Source of the DNA: Cyclina sinensis
Taxonomy: Eukaryota; Mollusca; Bivalvia; Venerida; Veneridae
Direction of reading: 5' to 3'
DNA length: 64,000 nucleotides
Assembly: GCA_012932295.1 (NCBI GenBank)
Contig: JAAONU010000004.1
Span: 29,056,304 to 29,120,303, forward strand
In this document: in pieces, positions 13,701 through 26,339 of the stretch
Numbering within the stretch: position 1 is the first letter of the stretch
How the letters are laid out: the number at the start of each line of letters is the position of its first letter
Made by a program: the position numbers and the translations under genes
Notes under the pieces: model-generated
Told to the model about the DNA's origin: nothing
Database searches by the model: none
The model's input: the letters and a program-made list of their open reading frames with translations, nothing else

Positions 13701-14679
13701 CAAATCTTCTTGTGTCCAGTTGTGTTTATGTCCCAGATTATTAAATTTAAAACTTAATTTCAGGGTACTGTAGAAAGTAAGACTATTTACTCTATGTCCA
13801 AATGTAAGACACCACGCAATAATATTATAAAATTACATCGAAAAATTTGTCTGTATTACGTTCACTCGAGACTTAACATCCAAAATTAATCAAGTCCACA
13901 TTGTCGTCACTGTCATACAAGTCCCGTAGGATTCTAGTTAGAAAATGATGGATATGAATGTTGTCAAGGACCAGAATAGAGTCCACTGGCAAATTCATTC
14001 AACTTTTATGATTGTGAACACATGGCTATGACATCTCTAAGCGTATCTATTGTTGTACTGAACACGACAATGCTTCTATCATTTCAATGCAAAGAATGAA
14101 TTGTATGCGTTAGAGTAGGGAAGAGTTAACTACTTGTAGCAAGCTACAGCTGCCATAAGTCACGATAAAAGATATTTCTAGGTAGCTACTAGTAGGTACA
14201 AGAAGGTAAGCATATTATATCCAGTTCTCAAACTTTAAAAAAATTAACTTTACAGCACACATCAACAAAAACTACATACGAATGTAAAAGTTTATTTTTC
14301 GAAAGCCTACACTTTAGATGATCTCTTTCGAACCAGAATATATAAGCTGTCCTAAATATATATATAATTGAACTCAACTTCTTCGTCAACTTTTCTCAGA
14401 TCCGCATCAGATGCAATGACCATAATTTTAAGACAATGGTTTGGTGAACCTTTGCACTGTTTTAAAAGTATAAGATTCAACATATTTCCCAAAAACTTTA
14501 ACGACAATGAAATATGTTGCTACAACACTCCGCGTCTGCTGTTTAGACGGTTAAGAGGTTGCATTTTCAGAAGGTAAAAACGATATTGATTATCTTTATA
14601 TAGTAAACAAGAAGCTAGTTTTTGCTGGAGTCAACGCTTGTATCCGTATTGCTATCTAACAGGTTTTTTTATTCTCTTT
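10721..14679. other. AT-rich non-coding stretch
   Basis: No exon or element could be supported. It holds a polypyrimidine tract at about 12069-12112 (runs of T with interspersed C). Short frames (60-69 codons at 12508-12690, 13283-13474 and 14368-14577) lack motifs. Confidence 0.5.
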
Positions 14680-15150
14680 TAAGTGTTTCAGGTGATTCAT
14701 TGTGACTTGATGAACGCTGTTCATAAAAAGCGATCGTGTATCTGACAACACACCAAGTACATGACACTGAGATTGCCATCGACTTTTTTCGAGGATCCTG
14801 CTTACAGTCCGGATCACTGATTTATGCTTAAAATTGACCATGCTTTAACCCTGCATCTACTGCTGATGGACACTGCTGTTTTTCTGAAGTTTAAGTTGAA
14901 TACTGCCTACAGCCCGGACCTATCGCTGATGGATTTAGCTACGTTTCCTTGCTCAAAGTTTGACACTGCCTACAGCCCGGATATATCGCCAGAGAATTTT
15001 GCTTTATTGCCTCGCTTAAAGTTGGTCATTCTTGGCTTGATACTTCTAATGAACTCCGTTCGGCTGTCAGGGCGAAAGCTGCAAAGTAAGTTTAGCCTGT
15101 ATGGTACAGGACTATTAGAGGGCTTCTTTATGCGATCAAATACTTGAGTT
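14680..15150 (+). pseudogene. mariner-type transposase remnant with internal amplification
   Basis: The C-terminal catalytic part of a mariner-family transposase is visible. A degenerate D-x-x-N-A-x-H motif (about 14704-14724) corresponds to the second catalytic Asp block. A T-A-Y-S-P-D-L/I-S-P-type motif, carrying the third catalytic Asp, follows and recurs. After it come L-P-R-L-K (about 15009) and a tail reading R-K-L-Q-S..L-Y-G-T-G-L-L (about 15075-15120), as expected at a mariner C-terminus. An in-frame stop (about 14749) and the repeated segments rule out function. No N-terminal half and no terminal inverted repeats were found. Confidence 0.75.
14798..15028 (+). repeat. 63-bp tandem repeat built from the mariner YSPD segment
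   Basis: Copies start at 14798 (shortened to 42 bp by an internal 21-bp loss), 14840, 14903 and 14966, and the last three are 63 bp apart. Each begins with a CTGCCTACAGCCCGGA-like block and ends with a TTGCTCAAAGTTTGAC-like block. The 14840 copy is the most diverged. 63 bp is 21 codons and the shortened copy is 14 codons, so the frame is kept throughout. Confidence 0.8.
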
Positions 15151-18100
15151 ATTTTGAAAACAACTGTGATTTTTATGTGCGTTACGACGGTGAGTGCTCA
15201 TCGTGTGGTTAAGAAATTAGCTTGTAAATATGAAATTTCTGCTATCAGAAAAGATGTCATCAGTGCACCATGCCACAGTTTCATGCTTTGGACTTTCAAA
15301 TTCGACATCATTAAAATGCACGTTTTTGTTATATTTTACAGTGTTATATATTGTGAAAAAAATGATGCCAGTATTTTACAGCGTATTGAGAAATATACTT
15401 AATCGAAAATTAGTTTAAATTTTCAGTCTGCCTCTCGTATAAACCGGTAAATTGCGTTGGTTTACCGAATGATTCACATTATCTTTCAGCGGCTTTATTT
15501 CCTAAACAGATTATCAATGTTGCAAACAGACCTGTGCTAATAATAGTTTGTTGAATTTTAGTCTAGAAATTGGTTAGTTTAATAGTAAATAATGCAGATC
15601 AGAAAAGACTGCATAACTGTGGAGACTTATCATGATCTGAATTTTTAGCATAGGCAGAGGTAATTGCTAGGAAAGAAAATGCTTTCCAGTAATAGCTTAA
15701 TTCCTAAAATTATTTTACAAATACTGTGGCAGACCAAACGAATCCTTTTGAATAAATCTAAATAATCAGACCAGATAAACAGATAAACGAATTTATGACC
15801 AAAGTTAACGACCAATTGCAACTGAATACACAATAAAGTGGAAACTATTGCATACTTGCAGAACCTACATGTTAGAGCAATTTTGTTTTCCTTTCCTGAA
15901 TTTTTTTTTAACTTGAAATAATGACAATCTTTGGAATATTCTTGTAGTAAAATACATACACCTAAATGAAAAAATAGGGGAAAGAAACAAAGAAGTTACT
16001 CACCTGTATTTTTAAATCTCTACTAAGCTGTCGTTCATAGATATTACGAAAAAAGAAAAGAAGGAAAGAAAAACATGTAGCAAATCAGATCGACTTATAA
16101 AGACATATGAAAATCAGTTGATGAAAGTCAATGCAGTAACACTGCTAACATATTCAAGATTTGAAGGAAGTCTTAGTATGTATAAACGGAAGGGGGGGGG
16201 GTGCTTTTATACCTACTAGTCTTAAATACAATGGACTGGAATATTTTAAAAATTTACATTCCTAATATAGGTTTCTAGAAGAACTGAAAAGCCGATGATC
16301 TATAAGCCTAGCTTATGCTGTTTTTAGAAGTAGAAAATTTGATTTAAGATAATTTACGAATTTAATTTTTTTCAGAACTGGGGTTATTGAGAATTTTGCA
16401 GAATGTTAGTAAGTAAACATGTTTCGACTTTTTGTGAGTATAATTAATATGCTAATGGTTCAAAGTTTACAATGTTTTGTCTACAGTCTTGTTGGTCATA
16501 CTGACGCAAGTAATATCATGGTGCTTTGTGTGTTCAATATGGTCTGTTAATACGTTATTGAATTATCTAATTGCTTGTTAGTTCGTAATTAAGGGATTAT
16601 TATCAACATCCCTGTTTTCTGCTTTTGAATACATCTCCTTATTTTTGTTTTGATATTTTGTCAGAATGTCAGAACGCTTTAATAAACCTTCACATTTTAG
16701 CATTATTAGTTGAATCGCTAATTACTTTCCATGGGCGTTGAGCTACAATTTTTGTCAATTGATTTTATTATTTAAAAAGTTTGTCGATATTTTGTAACCT
16801 TTTAAAATCGTTTCAATGTTCAAAATTACAATGATTATAGCTAGATAGTGACTTCCATGCATGGACAGAGAGAAGTTTCAAAGCGTACTACTTTTCACCA
16901 CAAGGTACTAAAAGTACTTTAATCACAAGTTGACATGTTAAGCTTTCCTTAGGCAGTAAAATTCAGCTATAAAGCTGTATATGCCTCCTTCCGATCATAA
17001 AAACGAGATATCAAACGACGATGACTTGTGTCTACTAAAATTAAATTTCTTTCAGCAAATACCGACAACTGTTTCATACTCAGCAAGATTATGAATATCA
17101 AAATAATAGAAGAGCAATGTATAATCAATATCCGAAGTGACGTTCAGTGCAAAAACGCAAAGGGGTATCTTGTTTTTGAAAAAGCAACGCTTTTAAAAAT
17201 GAACGATTGAAACTAGTATACATAATGTCGCAATTTCAAAAAAGGAAATATCAAATGAGCGAAATTACAAACAACGATTTTAAAATAGAAATTATCGACA
17301 TATAAACTGACTCTACAACTGATACTGTTTTATGAATTATGTTTAAAAACAGAAAAAAGAGATAACTAAAGGATAACTTTGAAAAAAGCGAAGACAACAA
17401 AACGTCACAAACTTAAGAGCGCCATGTTTAAGTTTTACTTAAGAACTTAAGGAAGATTTATCGAAAAAAAAACAATTTTTCATATAAAAGCATTAAATTG
17501 AATATAAAAAGGCCCATAAGCTTTCTTAAAGGGTTTGCATTTCACAGTTACTCGTACTAGTTATAGCCAATGATTATGTTTTGTACGCTAGAAAATTAGT
17601 CTTTACATGAGTAAAATGGAAAAATTAACTTATAAAGGTAAACAGTGAGTTCTTTACAATTAGAAAGATCTAACAGTAAAACAAAGATGTTTGGTTACAA
17701 ATTAAGCTTGTGTTCAGTTAGCATTAAAACTCATTATTTATCAACAGGGACAATATCAGAATCTAAATACATAATATGTCGTTGACTTCAGTCCTTCTGT
17801 AACAGTTGGTGAACAAGAGCACTGCTGGACAATTTTTGTTAAAAAAAATTAACTGCTTCAAGAACAATCGAAACAGAAAATCAGAACATATCATGACCTT
17901 TGTATAGTTCGAAAACCGTAAGACCAGAGTAATAATATGGTAGGTCGATCCTTGTTTATAAAATTGAAAATTTGATAGACGCTGTAATAAAAGCCAAGTT
18001 AAATCATGGCATTTTGGTTGACATACTTATAACCTGATTTCAAATAAAATTGTCTAAATATATACTATCAGTAAGGTAATAAGATGATAGCTTTGCAACA

Positions 18101-18360
18101 TTTACGTTCCAAATGCACACTAAACACATAACAAGCAAATATACTTTAAAGCCTCATCAAAAACATTTGCAATGACACGATACGATACTAAGTGGAGGAA
18201 AACACGGTTACGACCGTTGTTTACAATTATGGCGTTTCCAGAAAGTTTCTTACTGATTTATTTGCATTTGAAATTTTACTAATTTTCTCAATAAATTCAA
18301 ATCGAAAAGTAATTAAAAATAAATATACCGAGTCTCTTAGAGGCACATTCTTATTTTTTC
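15151..18360. other. AT-rich non-coding stretch
   Basis: No gene or element is supported. A run of ten G residues lies at 16192-16201. The frames of 60-82 codons in this stretch have no recognisable domains. Confidence 0.5.
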
Positions 18361-18726
18361 ATGCGCAAGCATTATATTAACTTTCAGATGACCCCCCCCC
18401 CCAGTTTAAACCTGCATTATTTGATTCCGCTACGGCTTCCTAATCCATTTAAGATGGAAATGTCTATTGTGGAACGTCTGGACTGCCTTATCTTAAGACA
18501 TGATTTACTTTTTTTGCTTATTTTCTTCGATTTTAAGTCGCACTTTTATGATCAGAAGTCAGAAACATATCTTGTTCTGTCATGCTGTTGGGTTTCATGG
18601 ATCCTCTATGCACTAACCCTTGTGCTTTTTTATCGGTTAACTGGAATTCTGCTCAATTCATCAAGCATTTTGTTCGGTTTTATCTGCATATGGTTGAGTA
18701 ATATAAAATTTATGATCAGTTCATAA
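18361..18726 (+). other. unrecognised 121-codon open frame, probably chance
   Basis: The translation is rich in L/I/F and could form two hydrophobic segments (about residues 48-60 and 72-92). It crosses an eleven-C homopolymer (18392-18402), an unstable sequence that argues against a conserved frame. No family is recognised, no splice context is evident, and composition matches the flanks. I regard it as more likely non-coding than coding. Confidence 0.15.
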
Positions 18727-20334
18727 CTTTGATACTTAGTGAAAGCAACTTTATGTTCAGTTGCTTTGCTCCTACCATTAGATGATTGAAATGTTATGAT
18801 TTCAAAATAAAAAAGAATGATTCATTAATATGACTGTTCTGATTTTACAACTTCAGGACATTTGTAATTCTAACTCCACAAGAGACACACGCAGTTTTAT
18901 TTAGAGTTATTTTAATATCTGACTTGAATGCATTTTGTGTCCTGCAAAATTTAACCACGTCACTTCATTTTCTGAATAATACATTCTGCAACAGGCAAGA
19001 CCTCGCGATATTTGCCACAGCCAAAAAGGATTGGTACTAAACTAGGATGTTTATTTCGGATTGGTATTTTCACAACCCGTCAGAAATCATAATGCCACTG
19101 ATACCATCAATTATTATACACGAGTGTAGTATAAAATAACCAACCTATCGCAATATCAATCCCATTTGTTTGCATCAGTACCTGTGAGCAAAACAGACAA
19201 ACTAAGACATCCTGACGTCGACCACAGTGACTTTTTAGCAAAACAGAGGCTACATATATTTGTGGGCAGTGTCGAACGAAAGTCATAAGAGTAAAGGCTT
19301 TCGCCTTTTTTTATTCTATTTTATTTTATTTTTGCGTATCTCGCATCGAAGTAGAATAAGGCTGTCTTGCTTAAATTTTGTAATGCATAATAACAATTGC
19401 AAAATATTTTTTTTTACCGAATGGCAGTTACTGTGAATTTGACAAAACAACTTGTATCGGTTAAATATCAAACAAGATACACATTCTGGTGATAAGCATG
19501 CATGCAATAATGCCCTTTAAAGTTCCGAGATGCTCTTACTATCAGAAACCAGTTTTGGACTTCAGAACATGTCCTTTCTTTGCCAAAGTTACTGGTTAAC
19601 TATGAAAGCCAAGGAATGATGATCCAATATAAAGCCGGCCAATAGCTTTACTAACCTGCCAATTAATAGCTGCTAGCACTTATTATCCGGAATCCAGAAG
19701 AACGGATTCTGTGTGAAGAACAATGTTTTGTTATATTGACGAGCCTTGTAAAAATATTTTAATTTGGTTGTATAATTAAATACCAGTTCAAACCTCTTAT
19801 CGATGTCGTATCGACCATCAATTCAGTTATCGAATGTTAAAACACTCCCTAGTAAATATTCTTTTCCTAAGACAGGCGTTGTGTACAAAACTGCGATGAT
19901 ACCATACAAACTGTACCATTTCTACTTATATTTGAGATTCTGTATTGTCTTTATTGTTGCCGTGTACTTGATACTGTTATGAATTAACATAGACTTTGCA
20001 CTAAACCAAACTGCTTCTCTGTTCATGTCATATCTGTTTATAGTCTTTTGATGCTAAAATCCCATGTTAATAATCACATGATCTGATAAAAGTCATAACA
20101 AAATCTGCCTGCAGGTCATATTCGTTTAACTGCATGCCAGAGTCGCACAATAGGAGATTAAGTTTGAATCGTCACATTCTCTTAATTGTTGTGTATACCT
20201 TATATGTGTCAATGAATTATACAGGAGTGTTTTGACAACTTTAGTCATCTTTGTTTTAGAACAACTTTGTATTTTGGAGATGTGTTTCGTTGTTATAAGT
20301 TTCTTTTTTTATTAATGCAGGCTATTCATCTTTT
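18727..20334. other. AT-rich non-coding stretch
   Basis: Nothing supportable as a gene. A short AAAGGCTTTCGCCTTTTTTT stretch at 19293-19312 looks like a small hairpin with a T-run but has no evident role in this eukaryotic context. Confidence 0.5.
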
Positions 20335-20640
20335 TAGCTCACCTGTGCACTTTAGTGCTCAAAGGTGAGTTATTGTGGTCTCCCATTATCCGTCGTCTGT
20401 CTGACCTCTACCGTCCGTCCACATTCACTTGTGAACACACTAGATGTTACATTTCCCAACCAATAATCATGAAACTTTGTCAGAATGTAAGCTAAATGAC
20501 TTTTAGGCTGATTTCATGGGTCAAAAACTACTTGTCAAATCATACCTTGTGAACATTCTAAAGGCTTCATTTTCCATCCAGACATAATGAAAACTTGGTC
20601 AAAATGTTTATATTGATGACTGTCTTAAACAATAAGGCAT
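20335..20640 (+). repeat. left end of a dispersed inverted-repeat element (AGCTCACCT...GGTGAG type)
   Basis: The end begins TTAGCTCACCTGTGCACTTT and contains a self-complementary CTCACCT...AAAGGTGAG hairpin. AGTGCTCAAAGGTGAG then TATTGTGGT lies at 20354-20379, followed by repeated CCGTC words. Its inner block matches the inverted end at 24269-24294. The body (TTGTCAGAATGTAAGC.., CTTGGTCAAAATGTT..) has the repeating style of this family. I recall this type of end as frequent in bivalve DNA. Confidence 0.65.
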
Positions 20641-23392
20641 TGAACTCTGCTAACAATATGTTTTTATGTTTATATTTCATAACATTTTCCACACAGACGT
20701 TCAACGAACCTTGAGTGTCTTGAACTGAAGCACATTTGCAAAAAAAAAAGCACAAAGACACAGATTTAAACAAAATAATTCTTCAATAGTGGTAAAGATA
20801 TTGCTAACAGTCACAAGCCAACGTGTCACACAATTACCTATCTGACTGAAGTGTTTGGTTTAGAGACCATATTTGTGTTTGAAAGTTATTAAAATACGCA
20901 CGTCTTCAGGCTGTATCACTTCCTTTTGTCGTTTCTGAATGAATATTATTGTTCTTGATTTCCAATTCTCAATAGGGCAGTTGGATACAAAAAATTATTT
21001 TTCTAATAAAATCTTTGTTCACTCATTGACTAAGTGCTAAGAATGATATGATGCATGACATGATAATATCTTCAGAAAAATTATTTTAAAATCTATTTCT
21101 TTCCCTTTTATGTTGTTGTTCCTATGTTAATTTCCTTACATGACCTTTATTATTGTCCAGTACGTATACTGGTTCATACTACTTCCTGTGATTTTATAGA
21201 CAAATCAAATATTATAATTTAAGTAAATTTTACACCTGTGTTTTGGTTTTTAACAGTAGTAACAGTGCTCGATTTGGTTTTAACATTTAAACGGTAAACG
21301 ATATTTCTACATTTCTAAATAAATCATGTTTTTCTCATGTTGACCTGACTATAATTAAAAGTTTCAGTCAGTTTGCCTGCGTTTCTATCTAAATGATTTA
21401 GTAACCTTGTCTCTGTTACAAAAAATACAATCAATTATACAGACAAATAACATCTGTATTCAATGCATGCAGACACATTATCGAAACAGCAAGTTGAAAT
21501 TTGGAATAATTTAACAATGCTTCGTTTCTCAACATATTTCCTGTTTCTCTGTCCCTGATTTTAAAAACTATTACTAGTTACTATTTAAAATGTATCATAT
21601 TAATCATTTTCATGTCCTTGTAAGACTTATGATCAAAGACATAAATAAAACTGCGGTAATTAAAAATCTGAAAGAATATAATGAAAAATAAGTTAAAAAA
21701 AACCTGTGTAAGTAACCTTTTAACTTGGATAAAATTAATTAAATATTTGAAGTTTGAAATTGACTTTCCTTGAAAACCTTGTTACAGCAAATTTTCATTC
21801 ACTAGTTTGTGCCACATTCCGGATTGCTTCATTTACAATAATATGCTAGCAATGTATAATGAAAGAACAGATCAGTCCTAGATTTCAAAGAGCAAGGGGT
21901 TAATTACGGTTTCATTACAGTAATAATGACAGGAGACCTCACTGATTTTCATTTATGTAAGACTTTCACGTTGGGAAAAAGTAGAACAAATGAGTCTAAA
22001 GGCAGTTATGACTACAATCATGGCAACTGATAAAGAAAATGTAGACACACCTGTGTAAAGATATAAGAAAGGCTCGGTGTTGTAAAAGTATTGAAAATGA
22101 TCTATGGTATGGCAACAAATTCGGTGATATTTGACATTTTGTCAAATGTACGGAAAAAAAATTCTCATGACTGTGAGAAAACTACAGTATCCTGACAAGA
22201 AATGTGTGTTATGTGTGTGTTATGTGTGTTATGTGCTTAAATAACATTTTAATTTACGCTTTGTTTTGTCGGTTCAAAGTTCATCTATAATGATATTTGA
22301 TATTTTCAATAAAGCCTTAAGTCCGTCTTATGCAGACATAAATAAAAAATATTTATAAGGCCTGATAAGGTAAAATATCTGAACAAATTCATATCATTAA
22401 TCCAGTCCACCATTTGAACCATCTTCGAGACAATTTACATTACAACGAAGAAAAAGGCACTGTATTATCACACACTGGAATGTCGTGATTTTCAGAACGT
22501 AAGGGTTAATTTTCTGTTAATTACTGCAATAATGTCAAGAAACATCTCTCGTTTCTTTTCTTAAATGCAAAATATTCAAAAGAAGTAGGTGGAAGTAGGT
22601 CTAATGAATTAGTTGAAAGTCAACCAGGCAATATACTAGGCATATTTTTGCACCAATGATTGCAATGAAGGAAAATTATTTTAAAATGTCAAGAAAAATT
22701 ATCTGAAATTATATAACCAAATTATAGATAACGAGAAGATCAGGGAAAGGAAAATACATTTTCTTCATTCTGACTTCATAAATATACTTTATCAATAATC
22801 ACATTAACTTAATAAGAAAGCTTAATTCTAGCTTGACATGCAGAAAACGATTTGTCTTGTTTGTAAATGTCTTCAAACATTCCAGTTTGTTTTAATCTAT
22901 TGCGGCAATGCAATGTCAAATATGGAATTTTCATAATGTTAAAGAAGAAGATTAGAAAGCCTACATAGAATATCAAAATAAACACATTACAATTTTCTTC
23001 AAAGATCTTCGTAAATCTTGAAAATCATTGATTTCGCAGTTTCCAGAAAACACGCTTAATTTTCCTATTTAAAACAATGCTCATGCGCCATTTTGAATAC
23101 GCACACAAGGGGCATTTCTACCAATTAATATGCAGATAGCCTAATTGACATTTGCTTTTTTAAAAGTTAAATAAATGTAATAATGAATGTAATTGTGGTG
23201 TTCACTTTGAATTACCTTAATTATAAAGGCTATTTAATATTCTTTTCTTTCAAAGAGGTAGCAAATATGTACTTCGAACGTCGCGTTTGCGTCTGATAGG
23301 CACTTTATACTTGACCAGAATTAATTTCCCAATAGCCAAGAACATAAAACAAAACATAAATAAAATTAGGTACATACATATGAAACGTCTGT
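20641..23392. other. non-coding stretch with diverged duplicate segments
   Basis: No exons are seen. Segments about 21865-21960 and 22485-22570 resemble each other and also 28380-28450. They share a TTCAGAAC..AAGGGTTAATT..GTTAATTACTGCAATAATGTCAAGAAA-like order, followed about 100-170 bp later by a GCAATCATTG / CAATCATGG block. A TGTGTGTTATG microsatellite lies at about 22201-22232. Confidence 0.4.
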
Positions 23393-23485
23393 GATTTGTG
23401 TGTGTGTGTGTGTGTGTGTGTTGTTTTTTTTTTATTTGTTTTTTTTGTTGTTTTTTTTTTTTTTTTTTTTTTTGTGGGGGGTGTC
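23393..23485. repeat. (TG)n followed by poly-T microsatellite
   Basis: TG dinucleotides run over about 23397-23421. Interrupted T tracts follow, ending in 23 consecutive T at 23451-23473 and then a G-rich stop. The lysine/threonine-rich minus-strand frame here is its translation artefact. Confidence 0.95.
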
Positions 23486-23509
23486 TTTTTTGTCCAACAC
23501 ATGATATAA

Positions 23510-24300
23510 ATTAAATTGATAAACTTCAGTCCTTTAAATTACATAGCTACAAAGCAAACTTCTAGACTCTTGGCAATTTTTTTAAGTTTTTCAAATATAA
23601 CTCAATGTAAATCTACTTGCCTCCGGACGGAATCAATTTTGCCCCATGGATATAATTTGTATAAATTTGGTAGAGGTTTTCTACACAATGCTACATATAA
23701 AGTCTTAAAGCTCTTGGCCAAGTGGTTTCAGGGAAGAGGGATCTTTTTTTATATTTAACTCAATGTAAATCAAGTATCCTCCAGGGCAGGGTCAGTTTTC
23801 ACCATAGGGAAATAGTTTGATAATCTTTGTAAATGTCAGCTTTTCAGTGCTACATACCAATTAGCGAAGGCCTAGGTCTTATAGTTTCTGACAAGAAGAT
23901 TTTCAAAGACTTTATATTTTACAAAAATAGGACACCTGGTTAGGGGCAATAACGGTCCAGGGACAAAATGTGAACAATCTTGATAGAGATCATATACAAA
24001 ATGTTACACACCAAATTTCTAGACACTAGGCCTTACGTTTTCAGAGAAGATTTTTTAAATTTTTTCTGTTATGTTAGTATATGTATGGCCCTTGTAGTCA
24101 ATTTTGATCCCAGGCTAAAAAATAAAAACTTTGGTAAAGGTTCACTGGAGAACGCTACATAACAAATTTTAAACAACTTTGATAGAGCTTTGTGCAAGGA
24201 ACATTTCTGTTGTTTTTTTTTTTAAGGAAAATGTTGACGGCGATCAAAAGACGCCGGACAAGCCATCTACCACAATAGCTAACCTTTGAGCACTGTTCCA
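23510..24300 (+). repeat. right part of the same inverted-repeat element family
   Basis: It consists of three or more diverged direct units of about 170-220 bp. Each carries words like CTACACAATGCTACATA, a TAGACAC or TTAAAGCTCTTGG block and a TTTCAGAG/AAGA..TTTTT stretch. It ends with ACCACAATAGCTAACCTTTG then AGCAC at 24269-24294, the inverted counterpart of 20354-20379 (about 21 of 25 positions agree). CGCCGGACAAGCCATCT precedes that end. Confidence 0.65.
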
Positions 24301-25240
24301 GTTTTAAGTTTTAGTTTTTTTACTGACTTTTTTTCAGAAAATAGAAGAACCCGGAACGAACTGCATTATTCAAATAACAAATTCAGCCGTCATTGATTAA
24401 CAGATGGCATATTTCGTCTAAACATGGTGAACTAGAATTAGCCTAAGATTTACGTCATGTCATCTACAGAAAATTCTCCTGAGATCGCCCTTGAAAGATG
24501 AGTTTTTCAAGTTTCTATTGTTTTGTACAATGTTTGGAATACATAATAAGGAGCACATGTTTTTGACATGTTTCTTACTAATTACATAACTTTATGACTC
24601 AACTGAATTACTGAAATTATTTTTTTAAATGTACAAACAATGTTTGTTGTAATATGTTTAAATATGTGCTACTTTTTCTATTTTTGTAATAATACAAAGT
24701 CTTAAATAATGTGATTTGTATTATCCATCAAACACAAGGATACAATTCCTTCACAGTATCTAACAGAAAAGAATGTTATAGTAGACAAGTTGTCGACTAA
24801 TAAAGTCAAGACGCGAAGACAATTTTAAGAGATAATGTTTTAGGTACATATTCGATAACCTTATACCGCCGTTCCTACACACCAAATAAGACAATTTGTC
24901 GCAACGACAGGAAAATACTGTACAATTACCCCTGAATGATTTATTTTACAGGGTGGAAGGATTTCATTTTCCATTAAGTATTGTAATCATGACTACAAGA
25001 AATACCACTAGTTTTAATAAAGCGCTACGCATTGTTTTAGCCACATAATTTAAGTGTAAGTTAGGCTGCATTTATTAGTCTAGAGAAAACAAAGTCAAAG
25101 TAACGAAGCAAAATTTATCTTTTCGTTTATTGTGTTGATTTTGAAACGACTACTTAATTTTTGTTATAATTATGACTGAATGAAACCAAAATTAAATGAT
25201 ACCAAGTGAATGAATACTTTTCTTATTATATAGAGGATAT
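24301..25240. other. AT-rich non-coding stretch
   Basis: I see nothing beyond generic AT-rich sequence here. Confidence 0.5.
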
Positions 25241-25390
25241 TTGTTTGTTTTTGTGGAAGATGAGAATTTATTTCATCGAGTGAACACCATATGTGATATT
25301 TTCACGAGTGGCGCAGCCACGAGTGAAAATATAAACATATGGTGTTCACGAGATGAAATAAATTCCCATCTTCCACTAAAAACAAACAAA
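25241..25390. repeat. near-perfect palindrome, about 70-bp arms
   Basis: The left arm starts TTTGTTTTTGTGGAAGATGA (25244) and the right arm ends with its reverse complement (about 25368-25390). The centre is GTGGCGCAGCCAC (about 25309-25321), with only a few nucleotides of loop. ACACCATATG and CATATGGTGT mark mid-arm positions. I recall a similar palindrome as a common bivalve repeat. The 73-codon frame across it is an artefact. Confidence 0.85.
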
Positions 25391-25393
25391 TTT

Positions 25394-26096
25394 TCTTTTT
25401 ATTTTATGCCAACACGTCAAAAATGGGTATTTTATGACATTTTTACTCAGGGCCTTCAATAAATTCCCAATGGTGAGCCCCAAATCAGTTAATGGGTACT
25501 TTGGTCAAACCGTTACTCCGCACAAAAAAAGTGCAGACAATCTCCAATACATATGATAACTTTACTTCTGCTGAAATAAACTGAATACACTTTCATCAAA
25601 TAACATTTATTTTTCTCTACACAGTTTATCAATATTTATTGAATTTTAGCCATACATACTTTAATTATAAAAGCGGATTAATACCGAGTAATATTCAATC
25701 AATTGAATTGAAAGTCGGCCATATTGGATATTGTCCATGTGAGTTATGTAAACAAATCAGACATTTTAAATAATTTATGGCGAATTTCATCATTATTCAC
25801 AACTAGTTAGGCTCAGGAATTCAATATTATATCTGGATTTAACAAGGTAAATAAATTTCACTCGCTGTCACTGTCTGAAATACAGCGGATTCTCTTGTAT
25901 TTACGTGGTGGGGAAATTCCTGAAGTTTCATCAAGCAGGCCAGCTTTTGGACTGGAATTTATGAATAAAAAAGTAGTTCCGGCACAAACAGTGGATTATC
26001 AAAATGGTAATTTCACTGATTCAAAACAGTGGATTATCACTTTTATCTCACTGATATTTCCCAATATTTCATTGGTGGGCATAAAATAAAAAGACA
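25394..26096. repeat. about 700-bp segment bounded by short inverted ends
   Basis: CTTTTTATTTTATGCC at about 25396 and GGCATAAAATAAAAAG at about 26078 are inverted copies, with partial extension inward (CCAATATTTC.TTGGTGGGCA against CCAACACGTCAAAAATGGGT). GTGGATTATCA is directly repeated at 25991 and 26029. This may be a non-autonomous element beside the palindrome or part of one larger unit. Internal frames of 62-64 codons are unrecognised. Confidence 0.45.
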
Positions 26097-26339
26097 TTAT
26101 GAACTGAGTCAAAAGAAATTTAGTATAATTAGACTAAGTCTTAGCAGAAAAGATGAGTTATGTGACTCGGTTATTTTTCACGGGAATCTGAAAAAAATCA
26201 GAAAGCACAGGAAATAATAATATTATTACATATTATATCTGAGTAATGCCATGTATATAGTCCATGATTGTTTTTAAGGATACAAAAGTCCACAACGTAT
26301 ATGTATCTTAAGGATCACCCAGGCGAAATTCCTGCTCAG

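Noticed and set aside
19290..19320. Bacterial-type hairpin terminator
   Set aside because: A small hairpin with a T-run occurs by chance in T-rich eukaryotic DNA; no gene precedes it.
23305..23502. Lysine/threonine-rich minus-strand protein
   Set aside because: Translation of (TG)n and poly-T tracts.
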